From Rhodothermales bacterium (GTDB taxonomy: Bacteria; Bacteroidota; Rhodothermia; Rhodothermales; VXPQ01), in the NCBI GenBank assembly GCA_951812335.1, contig OX638293.1, forward strand, positions 2,056,731 through 2,120,730: DNA of 64,000 nucleotides, read 5' to 3'. Below, piece by piece: positions 9,364-18,872 of the stretch. The notes beneath the pieces are model-generated. The model had not been told where the DNA came from. It made no database searches and was given only the letters and a program-made list of their open reading frames with translations. The position numbers and the translations under genes were made by a program. Within the stretch, counting starts at the first letter, position 1. Each line of letters begins with the position of its first letter.

Positions 9364-9630
9364 TTACTTGCGAATGCCCAATTCCTTGATGATAGAACGA
9401 TAACGTTCGATATCCCGGTCCATCAGATAATTGAGCAAACGGCGCCGTTTGCCTACGAGTTTAAGCAATCCGCGCCGCGTAGAGTGGTCTCCCGGATGAC
9501 GCTTAAGGTGTCCGTTCAGTTCGTTGATACGAAGCGTAAAGATCGCAATCTGAACCTCCGGAGCGCCGGTATCGTCAGTCGATTTTCCATAGGTATCGAC
9601 CAACGTTCGTTTCTGCTCTGTCGTAATCAT
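9364..9630 (-). CDS. rpsO: Small ribosomal subunit protein S15
   Basis: S15 is a primary 16S rRNA-binding protein that bridges the subunits. The start at 9630 ([16 protein letters not shown]) gives 88 residues, the standard size. The upstream in-frame extension to 9699 is not conserved. Diagnostic motifs are [38 protein letters not shown] and the C-terminal [17 protein letters not shown]. It lies between ribF and pnp in the conserved order. In E. coli S15 represses its own mRNA; I cannot confirm a similar structure here. Confidence 0.97.
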   Translation of the reverse strand: MITTEQKRTLVDTYGKSTDDTGAPEVQIAIFTLRINELNGHLKRHPGDHSTRRGLLKLVGKRRRLLNYLMDRDIERYRSIIKELGIRK

Positions 9631-9716
9631 GGCGTATTCTCTCCTCTTTAGATTATGCCATCGTAAAGAAGAACGCCTACCCAAAACGGGAAAGCGCACA
9701 AACGGCAGGCGCAGCC

Positions 9717-10673
9717 TTAGCGCCCGTCGAGTATTTGCCTGCTACGCACCCGGTCCTGGAAAAGTTGCCTAATCAGGTCTTTTTGGGATGCAAAACGGCG
9801 CTCATCGCGTGTTCTGGAAACGAATTCCACGCGAAGAAGCTCTCCATACATATCTTCTTCGATGTCAAAGAGATGGACCTCGATCATACGCTGCCCGCCT
9901 CCAAACGTAGGACGAATTCCGATATTCATCATGCCAGCAAGAGAGGAGTTTCCTGGAGATGCATTCCGATCTCTTGACAATCGACACACTCGTACGGCGT
10001 ACACCCCATCGGCGGGTATCGCCTTGCGCGGATGCTCCACAGCAATGTTTGCCGTCGGGAACCCCATTTCCCGTCCACGCCCTTCGCCACGAACGACGCG
10101 GCCGGTAAGGCAATATGGACGCCCCAGCATGTCGGCAGCAGCCTCAACCCCCCCGTCCTCTTCCAGAGCTCGTCTGATCTTGCGGGAGGATACGGCTTGT
10201 TTCTGTATAATCCGGGCAGGCACAATATCCACCGTAAAGCCATGCTTCTTACCCAGCGTACGTAACAAGTCCGCATTACCCCGCCGATCGCGCCCAAAGG
10301 CATGGTCGTAGCCAATGACGATTTCCCGCAATCCAATGCCTCGAACCAGAATATCTTCAACGAATACCTCGGCGGAAAGCCGAGAGAATTCCTTCGTAAA
10401 AGGGAGTATAACAAGCCGATCCAGGCCGATCTCTTCCATAATATCCGCGCGTTCCTCGATAGTCGTCAGCAGGGTCAATGGCGTCCCTTCCACGACTTCG
10501 CGCGGATGCGGGTGGAAGCTCAACACGGTGCCGGTCCCGCCGAGCGCCCCGGCGCGCTCCAGCAAATATCGCAAAATGGCCTGGTGCCCCAAATGCACTC
10601 CATCGAACGTTCCTACGGTTAGCACCGAGGCCATATCCTTTCGGATCTGATCGAGCCCATGTAATCGTTTCAT
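9717..10673 (-). CDS. ribF: Bifunctional riboflavin kinase / FAD synthetase
   Basis: This protein phosphorylates riboflavin to FMN and adenylylates FMN to FAD. The ATG at 10673 overlaps the truB stop in an ATGA; an in-frame GTG at 10679 is less likely. The 318-residue product has an N-terminal nucleotidyltransferase domain ([18 protein letters not shown], with the HxGH signature). The C-terminal riboflavin kinase domain has [20 protein letters not shown] and [10 protein letters not shown]. The family's GIRPTFGG and EVHLFD motifs are also present. Its place in the rbfA-truB-ribF-rpsO cluster is a widespread arrangement. Confidence 0.95.
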   Translation of the reverse strand: MKRLHGLDQIRKDMASVLTVGTFDGVHLGHQAILRYLLERAGALGGTGTVLSFHPHPREVVEGTPLTLLTTIEERADIMEEIGLDRLVILPFTKEFSRLSAEVFVEDILVRGIGLREIVIGYDHAFGRDRRGNADLLRTLGKKHGFTVDIVPARIIQKQAVSSRKIRRALEEDGGVEAAADMLGRPYCLTGRVVRGEGRGREMGFPTANIAVEHPRKAIPADGVYAVRVCRLSRDRNASPGNSSLAGMMNIGIRPTFGGGQRMIEVHLFDIEEDMYGELLRVEFVSRTRDERRFASQKDLIRQLFQDRVRSRQILDGR

Positions 10674-11404
10674 GCGCACCGCTCCCGGATGACTTCCTGA
10701 AGAGCATCCACGGTCCAGGCTTCGTTCACCGAGAAGTCGCCGATACTCGTGCGCCGGAGTCGGACGATATGCGCACCTACGCCCAGGGCCTGCCCAAATT
10801 CATGGGCAAGACTGCGAATGTATGTACCCTTGGAACACTCGACCAAAAAGGAAACATCCGTGTTCTTTCTTTCCAGTATCTCGAAAGACCGAATGGTAAC
10901 GATGCGCTTCGAGGGAGCTACCTCCTCACCCCGGCGCATCTTGCGATAGAGGCGCTCGCCTCCTCTCTTGACAGCGGACCAGGCGGGCGTTATCTGTTCA
11001 ATGACGCCAACGAAGCGGTCACGTGCCCGCAGAAGGTCTTCATCTCTGATTCCCGAAGGATCAAGGCGTTCGGTCACCTTTCCATCGGCGTCGTAGGTAT
11101 CGGTGACTTCACCAAGCCGCAACGTTGCTTCGTATGTCTTGGGCAGATTCATAAACTGCTCCATGAGCCGGGTCGCTCGTCCCATCAGTATAATCAGCAA
11201 CCCGGTAGCCAGTGGATCGAGCGTGCCGGCATGCCCCATTTTGCGCACGTCAAGGGTGGGCCTCAGCCTGCGAATCACATCGAACGATGACCATCCTCCA
11301 GGCTTGTCCACAGGCAGTACGGTCGTGTCAAATGTCTCCGGCAATGTCGGAGCCGGATAATAGACTTCTCTAATATCTACATCCCGAATAAAGGGCTGTG
11401 TCAT
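10670..11404 (-). CDS. truB: tRNA pseudouridine(55) synthase
   Basis: TruB makes the universal pseudouridine 55 in the T-loop of tRNAs. The 244-residue product has VDKPGGWSSFDVIRRLR near residue 32. The catalytic motif GHAGTLDPLATGLL places the nucleophilic Asp at residue 63. The ITPAWSAVKRGGERLY and CSKGTYIRSLAHEFG motifs are present. It lacks a long C-terminal PUA domain, as in the short TruB class. It is coupled on both sides by ATGA overlaps, with rbfA upstream and ribF downstream. Confidence 0.95.
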   Translation of the reverse strand: MTQPFIRDVDIREVYYPAPTLPETFDTTVLPVDKPGGWSSFDVIRRLRPTLDVRKMGHAGTLDPLATGLLIILMGRATRLMEQFMNLPKTYEATLRLGEVTDTYDADGKVTERLDPSGIRDEDLLRARDRFVGVIEQITPAWSAVKRGGERLYRKMRRGEEVAPSKRIVTIRSFEILERKNTDVSFLVECSKGTYIRSLAHEFGQALGVGAHIVRLRRTSIGDFSVNEAWTVDALQEVIRERCA

Positions 11405-11778
11405 TGCAAACCAGCTTCCCGGTGTTCCCGCTCGGTCCGGATCTGCTCAAAAATCTCGTCCATGTGTTTCGAGGCATGCATGCCCTCGTCAAGAAAGAAC
11501 CGAATGTCCGGAACCGCCCGCAACTGATGGCGAATGCGCCGGGCCAACTCCGATCGGACTTCCGTGGTCAGATCGGTAAAATGCTGGAAAGCGGCACGGC
11601 GCTCCTCGATATCCTGTTCGTAGATACTTACGTCCACATACGCAATGCCCATATCCTTTGTCACGCGAACATTCGTTACAGCGTACATACACGGTATGCG
11701 TTCCGAAAACGCCGTTTGCAGCACACTGGCAATTTCCCGCTGCAACAATCGGGCTACACGTTCGGTGCGGATACTCAT
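11401..11778 (-). CDS. rbfA: Ribosome-binding factor A
   Basis: RbfA is a small KH-fold protein needed for late 30S maturation and cold adaptation. The start at 11778 (MSIRTERVARLLQREI) gives 125 residues, normal for the family. The open frame extends to 11964 but that part overlaps the end of infB and is not conserved. Seen in the sequence are the N-terminal helix RVARLLQREIASVLQTAF, the strand ITNVRVTKD-like segment, and VRSELARRIRHQLRAVPDIRF with FFLDEGM. It sits 55 bases after infB and its stop overlaps the truB start. Confidence 0.94.
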   Translation of the reverse strand: MSIRTERVARLLQREIASVLQTAFSERIPCMYAVTNVRVTKDMGIAYVDVSIYEQDIEERRAAFQHFTDLTTEVRSELARRIRHQLRAVPDIRFFLDEGMHASKHMDEIFEQIRTEREHREAGLQ

Positions 11779-11833
11779 GGCGGAGCAAGAAATGGATGGA
11801 AGAGAATCCTTATCAACGCGTACCGGACCGACA

Positions 11834-14719
11834 TCAGGCCGGTGATCCCACCTGAAGCGTACGTTTTTCTTCGATGATCTCATAGCCTTCGACCTGATCT
11901 CCGACCTTGATATCGTTGTACCCCTTGATAGAGATACCGCATTCGAACCCGCTTTGCACCTCACGTACGTCGTCCTTGAAGCGCTTGAGCGAATCGATTT
12001 CCCCCTCGTAGATCACGACCCCTTCGCGAATCACCCGCATATGATCGTTCCGGCGAATTTTGCCCTCGATCACATAGCAGCCGGCTACCGTGCCGGCTTT
12101 GGGCACCTTGAACAGTTCCCGCACTTCCACGGTGCCCTTCGTAACTTCCTTTTCTTCGGGCGACAACAGGCCTTCAAGCGCGTCACGGATATCCTCTATG
12201 GCATCGTAGATGACCGAATACGTGCGAATATCGATTTCCTCCCGTTCGGCCAGCAACCGGGCGCCGGGCGACGGGCGCACCTGAAATCCGATAATCACCG
12301 CATCGGATGCCGAAGCCAGCATCACATCGCTTTCGGTAATCGCGCCGACGCCGCTATGAATAACGTTGAGCGCTACCTCTTCGGTGCTCAGTTTAAGCAG
12401 CGAATCCTCCAGTGCTTCGACCGAGCCACCCACGTCGGCCTTGATAATCAGGTTCAACTCCCTGAAATCGCCGAGCGCCAAACGGCGGCCTATCTCATCC
12501 AGCGTAATATGCTTCTTCTGTCGTAAGGACTGCTCCCGGTGAATCTGTTGGCGGCGTTGTGAAATATCCCGGGCTTCCTTCTCTTCATCCAGCCCGACAA
12601 ACTGATCTCCCGCCTCCGGCGAACCGCTTAACCCCAGCACAAGCGCAGGTTGCGACGGACCGGATTGCTCTACCCGGCGATCCCGCTCATCGAACATGGC
12701 TCGTACGCGACCGTTGTACAGCCCGGCAATGAAGTAGTCGCCTATCTGCAGCGTGCCGTTGCGAACGAGCACAGTAGCCACATTCCCTCGCCCTTTTTCA
12801 AGGCGCGATTCAATCACCACGCCGTCCGCATTCCGGTCCGGATTGGCCTTGAGCTCCATCACTTCCGATTCGAGCAGAATCTTGTCCATCAGATCGCCTA
12901 CCCCTTCGCCTGTGTGGGCGGAAACAAGAGCGCACTGCACTTTACCACCGTATTGTTCGACGAGAACGTTATGATCGGCGAGCTGCTGCATGACCCTTTC
13001 CGGATTTGCCTCTTCCCGGTCGATCTTGTTGATTGCGACAACGATCGGCACCTCGGCAGCCCGGGCATGGTTGATGGCTTCATGGGTCTGAGGCATTACG
13101 GCGTCGTCGGCAGCCACCACAAGCACCACTACGTCCGTAACCGAAGCGCCCCGGGCACGCATTGCAGTAAATGCCTCGTGCCCCGGCGTATCGAGAAATG
13201 TGATATCCCGGCCATCCGAAAGATGCACCTTGTGGGCGCCGATATGCTGCGTAATACCTCCCGCTTCGCCCGCCACCACGTTCGCACTGCGAATGTAGTC
13301 CAGCAAAGAGGTTTTGCCATGATCTACATGGCCCATGACCGTTACGATGGGCGCCCGTACTTTCAGAAGCGCCGGATCGTCTTCCTCGAGTGTGATATCT
13401 TCCGTGCCGAATTCCGTGATGAACTCGACATCGTATTCGTACTCGTCGGCCACGAAAGAAATAGTGTCTGCATCGAGGCGCTGATTGATCGATACGATCA
13501 TCCCCGACTCAAAGAGCTTCTGAATAACCTCATTCACGGGAATGTTCATCAGTGCGGCGAGGTCGCCTGTCGAAACAAATTCGGGCACCCGAAGAATCTG
13601 CTCCTGTTCGCGCTGCTCTTCGATTTCCTGCTCTCGTTGCTCTGCATGGCGTTCTCGCCGACGCCGACGCCGCTGACGGCGGGCGCCACCCGTTCCCTTG
13701 TCAATCTCGCGAAGCGTCTTCTGGAGCGTTTCCTCGATGTCTTCTTCGTCAGCACCTGCCCCTTTGCGACGGCGTTTGCGTTTTGCAGGTTGGCGGCTAT
13801 CTGCTTCCTGAACAATGGATTCCTCCGCTTCACCAGGGGTGACGGTCTTCCGCTTGCGCTTTCTTTTGCGTTTGCGCTTGGCAGGGGTATCATCCTCCAC
13901 CTCGGAAAGATCCATTTTCCCGATCACCGTGGTCCCGGCAAGTTTGTAGCGCTTTGCCGAAAGCGTTTCAGAATCCTCGCCTTCTATCTCTTCCCCATCG
14001 ACGTCCACTACTTCGGCAGCCTTATCTACTGTAACGCCTCCCGGAGAAATCTCCACCTCTTCGCTTTCACGTTCCGCAAACACCTCCTGCACCGGCGTCT
14101 CCTCGACGGACACCTCCCCTTCAGGCGCTTCCTCGGCAGATTCTTCAACGGTGCCCGATTCCCTTTCTGCAACGGGCAGTTCCGCCTCGGCCATCTCCTC
14201 GGATGGCAGGACCGGCTCCTCCTCCGCCTCCATAGGCCCTTCCTGTGCAATAGCGCCCTCGCCATCCGCATCCGATTCCGCAATTTCTTCCGCAGCAATA
14301 ACCCCTTCGGCAACAACGCCTGCTTCCAGAGCCTTCTCTTTTTCGGCCTCTGCAGATTCAGCAAGCAAGGGCTCCGCTACCACTGTCGGCGCCCCGGCTC
14401 CATCGCCCGCTACCGCCGCTTCGCGCGTCTCCTCTGCGGAATCCCCGGCTTCGGGTTTAGGACGAGAAGGTTGCTCTTCCGAAGCAGTCTGGCGGGCCCG
14501 CTTCTTGTGCACGCGTTCCGCCGTTTGCTTGTCGTCGGCGAAAGCGCTCAGCAACTCGTTGTAAGCCGCTTCATCCTGAATGGCCGCATTAATCCCTGAG
14601 CCGGTCAACGCTTCTGCGTAACCGGTCCCTTCAAGATGCTCCTTCAAGGTTTCCAGAGAGACGTTGAGCTCCCTGACCAACTTGAACAGCCGTACTTTCT
14701 TGAACTTTGTTGTCGTCAT
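11834..14719 (-). CDS. infB: Translation initiation factor IF-2
   Basis: IF-2 is the GTPase that places initiator tRNA on the 30S subunit. The start at 14719 ([14 protein letters not shown]) gives 961 residues. Residues 1-70 form the IF2_N domain. An unusually long, acidic Glu/Ala-rich linker follows (roughly 70-280), then a basic Arg/Lys-rich stretch with several KRKRKR runs (about 280-370) and a second IF2_N-like segment ([20 protein letters not shown]). The G domain begins near residue 460: G1 GHVDHGKT, G3 [16 protein letters not shown]4 NKID. The remaining domains end normally. Length variation in the linker is typical of the family. Confidence 0.97.
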   Translation of the reverse strand: MTTTKFKKVRLFKLVRELNVSLETLKEHLEGTGYAEALTGSGINAAIQDEAAYNELLSAFADDKQTAERVHKKRARQTASEEQPSRPKPEAGDSAEETREAAVAGDGAGAPTVVAEPLLAESAEAEKEKALEAGVVAEGVIAAEEIAESDADGEGAIAQEGPMEAEEEPVLPSEEMAEAELPVAERESGTVEESAEEAPEGEVSVEETPVQEVFAERESEEVEISPGGVTVDKAAEVVDVDGEEIEGEDSETLSAKRYKLAGTTVIGKMDLSEVEDDTPAKRKRKRKRKRKTVTPGEAEESIVQEADSRQPAKRKRRRKGAGADEEDIEETLQKTLREIDKGTGGARRQRRRRRRERHAEQREQEIEEQREQEQILRVPEFVSTGDLAALMNIPVNEVIQKLFESGMIVSINQRLDADTISFVADEYEYDVEFITEFGTEDITLEEDDPALLKVRAPIVTVMGHVDHGKTSLLDYIRSANVVAGEAGGITQHIGAHKVHLSDGRDITFLDTPGHEAFTAMRARGASVTDVVVLVVAADDAVMPQTHEAINHARAAEVPIVVAINKIDREEANPERVMQQLADHNVLVEQYGGKVQCALVSAHTGEGVGDLMDKILLESEVMELKANPDRNADGVVIESRLEKGRGNVATVLVRNGTLQIGDYFIAGLYNGRVRAMFDERDRRVEQSGPSQPALVLGLSGSPEAGDQFVGLDEEKEARDISQRRQQIHREQSLRQKKHITLDEIGRRLALGDFRELNLIIKADVGGSVEALEDSLLKLSTEEVALNVIHSGVGAITESDVMLASASDAVIIGFQVRPSPGARLLAEREEIDIRTYSVIYDAIEDIRDALEGLLSPEEKEVTKGTVEVRELFKVPKAGTVAGCYVIEGKIRRNDHMRVIREGVVIYEGEIDSLKRFKDDVREVQSGFECGISIKGYNDIKVGDQVEGYEIIEEKRTLQVGSPA

Positions 14720-14814
14720 CTGCAACAGGCGCCGATCCACATGCGATCATTCCGGATTGGGAAAGAGAACTTCCCCACTATTCCCGAACCGGAACGTCGA
14801 AACACTTCCCGGCA

Positions 14815-16425
14815 TTATCCTCCTTCAATCTCTTGTTTTATCTCCGGGGCTGGAGCTTCCTCTTCCGTCTCCGGGGCTGGAGCCTCCTGTTCCGTCTCCG
14901 GGGCTGGAGCCTCCTCTTTCATTTCCGGGGCTGGAGCCTCCTGTTCCGCCTCCGGGGCTGGAGCTTCCTCTTCCGTCTCCGGGGCTGGAGCCTCCTGTTC
15001 CGTCTCCGGGGCTGGAGCCTCCTGTTCCGCCTCCGGGGCTGGAGCTTCCTCTTCCGTCTCCGGGGCTGGAGCCTCCTCTTCCATTTCCGGGGCTGGAGCC
15101 TCCTGTTCCGCCTCCGGGGCTGGAGCCTCCTCTTCCATTTCCGGGGCTGGAGCAGATCGAGGCACGAATGCCGCTTCTTCCTCTTCCTCAAACTCGAGCC
15201 GAATCGTCTCCAGCACATGCTGGGCCCTGTCCTGTTCCAAACCGGACCGACGCATCAATTCGTCCACGGAAAGCTCTACGACCTGCTTCGCGGTATCGCA
15301 ACCGATATTACGCAGTTTCTCCAGCGTATCGGGGCTGAAGGCGTCCGCAAACTCGTCGATCTCGACATCTTCCTCATCCTCTGCAATTTCCCGGTATACG
15401 TCTATTTCGTACCCGGCCAGGCGCGAAGCCAACCGGATATTGATACCACCCCGTCCGATCGCCTGGCTGACCTCTTCGGCCTTTACCACTACCTTTGCAC
15501 GCGGCGGATTCAACTCCTCGTTGATTGCTACGCTAACAGGGTTTGCCGGAGAAAGCGCCCGCTCAATCAGGCGATAGGGATCGCTGGAGTATTCCAGCAC
15601 ATCTATATTTTCGTTACCCAGTTCACGAACGACCGCGTGAATACGAACCCCCTTCACGCCTACACAGGCCCCCACCGGATCGATTCGCTCATCGTTGCTC
15701 AGCACAGCCACCTTGGCCCGCTCGCCGGGCTCACGAACGATGCGTTTGATTTCCACGATACCCTCGTATATCTCGGGCACCTCCAGCTCGAACAACCGCT
15801 CCATAAAAACGGGATCGGCCCGGCTAATGATAATCTGAGGATTGTTGCCAAGGTCTCGTTTCACCTCTTGTACAACCGCCCGGAGCATGTCTCCCTTACG
15901 ATAACGATCCTTGAATATCTGCTCCGCACGAGGAAGCACCAGTTCCACCTTGTTGTGAATCACAAGCACCTCGCGCCGCCGCGTCTGGTAGATCTCGCCC
16001 ACCACTACTTCGCCGACCAGGTCGGAGTAATCTTGGTATATTTTTTCTTTTTCGATATCCCGGATGCGCTGACTGAAAGCCTGACGGGCCGTCATTACTG
16101 CGCGACGACCAAACCCCGTGATATTGATCTCACTGGCTACTTCCTCCCCGATCTCGAAATCCTCATCCACCTTTCTCGCGTCATTCAGTTCGATTTCCGT
16201 GACCGGATCCTTCAGGTTCCAGTTTTCCACAATATCCTGGACGTGGATGATCTGGATATCCCCGTTATCCGGATTGAAAATGATGTCGAAGTTGTCGTCT
16301 GCACCGTACCGCTTGCGAATCATGGCTCGAAAAACATCCTCGACGATCAACGTGAGGGAGTCACGATCGATATCCTTTTCGCGCGCAATCTCTGCAAACG
16401 ACGATATAAGTGTCGTGCTCTGCAT
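14815..16425 (-). CDS. nusA: Transcription termination/antitermination factor NusA, with repeat tail
   Basis: NusA binds RNA polymerase and nascent RNA to control pausing, termination and antitermination. The 536-residue protein has the N-terminal NusA domain (LISSFAEIAREKDIDRDSL), an S1 domain (GEVVVGEIYQTRRREVLVIH), and two KH domains (VGACVGVKGVRIHAVVRELG and KAEEVSQAIGRGGINIRLAS). A helix-hairpin-like segment (LRNIGCDTAKQVVELSVDEL) follows, and then an unusual tail. The tail is about 110 residues made of 12 copies of the nonapeptide APAPExEEE/APAPExEQE. It is followed by infB and preceded by rimP, the classic operon. The core is complete; the tail's role is unknown. Confidence 0.96.
   Translation of the reverse strand: MQSTTLISSFAEIAREKDIDRDSLTLIVEDVFRAMIRKRYGADDNFDIIFNPDNGDIQIIHVQDIVENWNLKDPVTEIELNDARKVDEDFEIGEEVASEINITGFGRRAVMTARQAFSQRIRDIEKEKIYQDYSDLVGEVVVGEIYQTRRREVLVIHNKVELVLPRAEQIFKDRYRKGDMLRAVVQEVKRDLGNNPQIIISRADPVFMERLFELEVPEIYEGIVEIKRIVREPGERAKVAVLSNDERIDPVGACVGVKGVRIHAVVRELGNENIDVLEYSSDPYRLIERALSPANPVSVAINEELNPPRAKVVVKAEEVSQAIGRGGINIRLASRLAGYEIDVYREIAEDEEDVEIDEFADAFSPDTLEKLRNIGCDTAKQVVELSVDELMRRSGLEQDRAQHVLETIRLEFEEEEEAAFVPRSAPAPEMEEEAPAPEAEQEAPAPEMEEEAPAPETEEEAPAPEAEQEAPAPETEQEAPAPETEEEAPAPEAEQEAPAPEMKEEAPAPETEQEAPAPETEEEAPAPEIKQEIEGG
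14833..15155 (-). repeat. 27-bp tandem repeats at the 3' end of nusA
   Basis: Twelve head-to-tail copies of a 27-base unit encode nine residues each (APAPE followed by MEEE, AEQE, TEEE, TEQE, MKEE or IKQE). The GGCTGGAGC segment on the plus strand is nearly invariant. Codon use differs only at a few positions, so the array expanded recently and is likely to vary in copy number. The encoded tail is proline-rich and strongly acidic. Confidence 0.95.
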
Positions 16426-16485
16426 GTCCAGGTATCTCTTGCCGGTTGGTTTTCGTCTATATCTGCGGAGGCATGCCGGTCGGTT

Positions 16486-16974
16486 TTACCATGGAAGCCG
16501 TACATGGGCCCGTACCACGTCATCCAGGCGGATGCGGCATACATCCGAGCCTGACACAGCCACCTCGATGGCGTCGTCGCCGGCCGCCAGCAATCTGCCG
16601 GTCACCTCCTTATCCCCTGTATCGTCTTCAACCACGTAACGGACGCGTACATCCCGCCCTACATTTTTGCGGTACTGCCGCAACAATACGAGAGGACGAT
16701 CAAGGCCAGGCGTAGACACATTCAACGTATAACGACCCGCAACGATATCCTCCATGTCAAGCAGGAATCCAACCTCGCGGCTGATATGCGTCAGATCGTC
16801 GGCGCCAAACGCCTCGTCGCTGTCCACAAATGCTTCGACCACCCGGGATCCCTTGACGCCACGCACCTTGACCTCGACGAGAAACACTGCCGAATCGGCA
16901 ATAACTTCCTCGACAAGCGCCGCAATGCGCGCACAAAGATCGTCGTATTCCTGCACCTGTGACGGCCCAATCAT
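16486..16974 (-). CDS. rimP: Ribosome maturation factor RimP
   Basis: RimP assists maturation of the 30S subunit. The 162-residue protein has the family's N-terminal segment with SAVFLVEVKVRGVKGSRVVE and AFVDSD. These are followed by GADDLTHISREVGFLLDMED and YTLNVSTPGLDRPLVLLRQY, which is the family's most recognisable block, and a C-terminal Sm-like domain with DAIEVAVSGSDVCRIRLDD. It heads the rimP-nusA-infB cluster. A strong intrinsic terminator ends only 26 bases upstream of its ATG, which suggests attenuation control (see finding). Confidence 0.94.
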   Translation of the reverse strand: MIGPSQVQEYDDLCARIAALVEEVIADSAVFLVEVKVRGVKGSRVVEAFVDSDEAFGADDLTHISREVGFLLDMEDIVAGRYTLNVSTPGLDRPLVLLRQYRKNVGRDVRVRYVVEDDTGDKEVTGRLLAAGDDAIEVAVSGSDVCRIRLDDVVRAHVRLPW

Positions 16975-17000
16975 GGATCGCTTCGCGTCTCCCGTGTTAC

Positions 17001-17033
17001 AAAAAAAGCCCGAACCCGATATCCGGGGCGGGC
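17001..17033 (-). terminator. Intrinsic terminator/attenuator just upstream of rimP
   Basis: On the minus strand, GCCCG and CCCG pair with CGGG and CGGGC around a five-base loop, followed by seven T residues. The run of T ends 26 bases before the rimP start. It is the second of two tandem terminators in this gap, so it may act as an attenuator for the rimP-nusA-infB operon rather than only as an nadB terminator. Confidence 0.8.
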
Positions 17034-17059
17034 GCTAATAACGTACATACGCCAACGAC

Positions 17060-17090
17060 AAAAAAAGGCGGCTTCCGGAGAAGCCTCCTT
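17060..17090 (-). terminator. Intrinsic terminator downstream of nadB
   Basis: On the minus strand a ten-base-pair stem (AAGGAGGCTT pairing with AAGCCGCCTT, with one mismatch) encloses a six-base loop and is followed by seven T residues. It lies about 190 bases past the nadB stop. No gene is visible between nadB and this site; the intervening 17091-17276 holds no tRNA or recognisable small RNA. Confidence 0.85.
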
Positions 17091-17276
17091 ACGTATTATG
17101 TCAACCAGAGGCAACACAGCGCAATCTGTGATCTGTGCCGAGTGCCTGGTCGGACACTGCTCCGCAGCAACGTAAAACACTACTTTGCAGGGGTTGTTCC
17201 GATATTCCGGCATATGTCTGCCTGCGATGAGCCGGCACAAAAAAGCGACCGGGGGAAACAGGTATACGGTAACCGC

Positions 17277-18860
17277 TCACATGAGCGTCGGGCGTTTCTC
17301 TTCTTCTACCGGTGCGGGGTAGTCAAGCATGTAATGGAGTCCCCGGCTCTCGCGACGCATTTGAGCGCTCCGGATGATCAGATAGGCCACTGCAATCATA
17401 TTGCGCAATTCGCACAGCTCGACGGAAACACGCGTCCGGCGGTAGAAATCTTCGGTCTCTTCATACAAAAGTCTGGTACGGCGAAACGCACGATCAAGTC
17501 TCGGCGAGGAACGCACCACCCCTACATAATCCCACATCACACGCCTCAGTTCGTCCCGATTGTGCGAAGCAAGCACCCATTCGTGCGGGCGTTCGGCGCC
17601 ACTCGCATCCCATTCCGGGATATCCTGTCTGAAAGACTGTTCATGCACATACTCGATCGCCGCACCCGTCGCCCGCCTGCTGAACACCAGCGCTTCAAGC
17701 ATCGAATTGCTTGCCAGGCGATTGGCGCCGTGCAATCCCGTACATGCAACCTCCCCGCAAGCGAAAAGCCCCGCAATCGAGGTGCGCCCCACATGATCGG
17801 TGAGCACGCCGCCGCATTGATAATGCGCTGCCGGAACGACCGGGATCGGCTGCCGGGCGATATCGATCCCGAAACCGAGGCAAGTGGCATGTATGTACGG
17901 GAATCGCTCCTTGATCACAGCAGCGGGCCGGTGAGAAATATCAAGTAGAACGTACTGTTCGCCGTGCTGCTTGAGCTGATCGTCGATCGCGCGAGCAACA
18001 ATATCTCGGGGGGCCAACTCTTCCCGCTCGTCATAGGAAGGCATGAAACGTTCGCCCTTCATATTGTACAACCGACCTCCCTCCCCGCGCACAGCCTCCG
18101 AGATCAGAAAGGAATCCGCTTCCGGATGATACAGGGACGTCGGATGGAATTGCACGAACTCCATGTTGGCGATCCGGCCCTTGGCCCGATATACCATGGC
18201 CACCCCGTCTCCCGTGGCAACGTCCGGATTGGTGGTGTGGAGATAGACTTCCCCGGAGCCTCCGCTGGCCAGCAACGTCGATCTGGCGAAAAAAATTTCT
18301 ACGCGATCTTCTTTGGAGTCGTATACGTAGGCGCCAAAGCAGCGGATGTCCGGGCGCAACTTCGTGACATGCTGCCCCAGATGATGTTCGGTAATGAGTT
18401 CGACGGCAAAGTGATATTCGAAGGTTACGATATTCGGATGTTTCCGCACCGAAGCAAGAAGAGCGCCCTCCACCTCCCTTCCTGTCGTATCCGCTGCATG
18501 CACAATGCGAGCTGCGGAATGTCCTCCTTCGCGCCCAAGGTGCAATGCCCCGTCACGGCGCGTAAAATCGGCGCCCAGTTCGATAAGCTCGCGCACCCGT
18601 TCGGGACCCTCTTCCACGACGAAACGCACTACCTCGGGATCGCAAAGCCCCGCCCCGGCAATCACCGTATCTTCGAGATGGCTCCCGTAGGAGTCGGCCG
18701 GGGCCATGACTGCGGCAATCCCGCCTTGCGCATAATTGGTGTTCGATTCGGCCGTCTCTTTCTTGGTAACGATGGCCACGGACCCGTGCTCGGCCACCTT
18801 CAGCGCATACGAAAGCCCGGCCACTCCACTGCCAATTACCAGAAAGTCAACCTTGACCAT
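17277..18860 (-). CDS. nadB: L-aspartate oxidase
   Basis: NadB oxidises L-aspartate to iminoaspartate with FAD, the first step of de novo NAD synthesis. The 527-residue product has the FAD-binding motif DFLVIGSGVAGLSYALKVAE at the N-terminus and the ESNTNYAQGGIAAV motif near residue 38. The flavoprotein signatures LGREGGHSAARIVHAAD and RVANMEFVQFHP-like segments are present. The active-site region includes HYQCGGVLTDHVGRTSIAGL and GANRLASNSMLEALVF, typical of the fumarate reductase/aspartate oxidase superfamily. The neighbouring quinolinate synthase genes are not in the window. It starts 12 bases after the prfB stop and probably shares its transcript. Confidence 0.95.
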   Translation of the reverse strand: MVKVDFLVIGSGVAGLSYALKVAEHGSVAIVTKKETAESNTNYAQGGIAAVMAPADSYGSHLEDTVIAGAGLCDPEVVRFVVEEGPERVRELIELGADFTRRDGALHLGREGGHSAARIVHAADTTGREVEGALLASVRKHPNIVTFEYHFAVELITEHHLGQHVTKLRPDIRCFGAYVYDSKEDRVEIFFARSTLLASGGSGEVYLHTTNPDVATGDGVAMVYRAKGRIANMEFVQFHPTSLYHPEADSFLISEAVRGEGGRLYNMKGERFMPSYDEREELAPRDIVARAIDDQLKQHGEQYVLLDISHRPAAVIKERFPYIHATCLGFGIDIARQPIPVVPAAHYQCGGVLTDHVGRTSIAGLFACGEVACTGLHGANRLASNSMLEALVFSRRATGAAIEYVHEQSFRQDIPEWDASGAERPHEWVLASHNRDELRRVMWDYVGVVRSSPRLDRAFRRTRLLYEETEDFYRRTRVSVELCELRNMIAVAYLIIRSAQMRRESRGLHYMLDYPAPVEEEKRPTLM

Positions 18861-18872
18861 CGCGCTGTTCGT

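Noticed and set aside
9631..9699. Upstream extension of rpsO
   Set aside because: Not conserved; the family start is [10 protein letters not shown] at 9630.
12650..14599. 649-codon plus-strand open frame
   Set aside because: It is antisense to infB and results from the acidic and basic repeat composition of that gene; no conserved motif.
16971..17240. 89-codon minus-strand frame between nadB and rimP
   Set aside because: It runs through both terminators and is not conserved in appearance.
17097..17276. Possible tRNA or small RNA between nadB and its terminator
   Set aside because: No cloverleaf could be formed, and no conserved RNA pattern was recognised.
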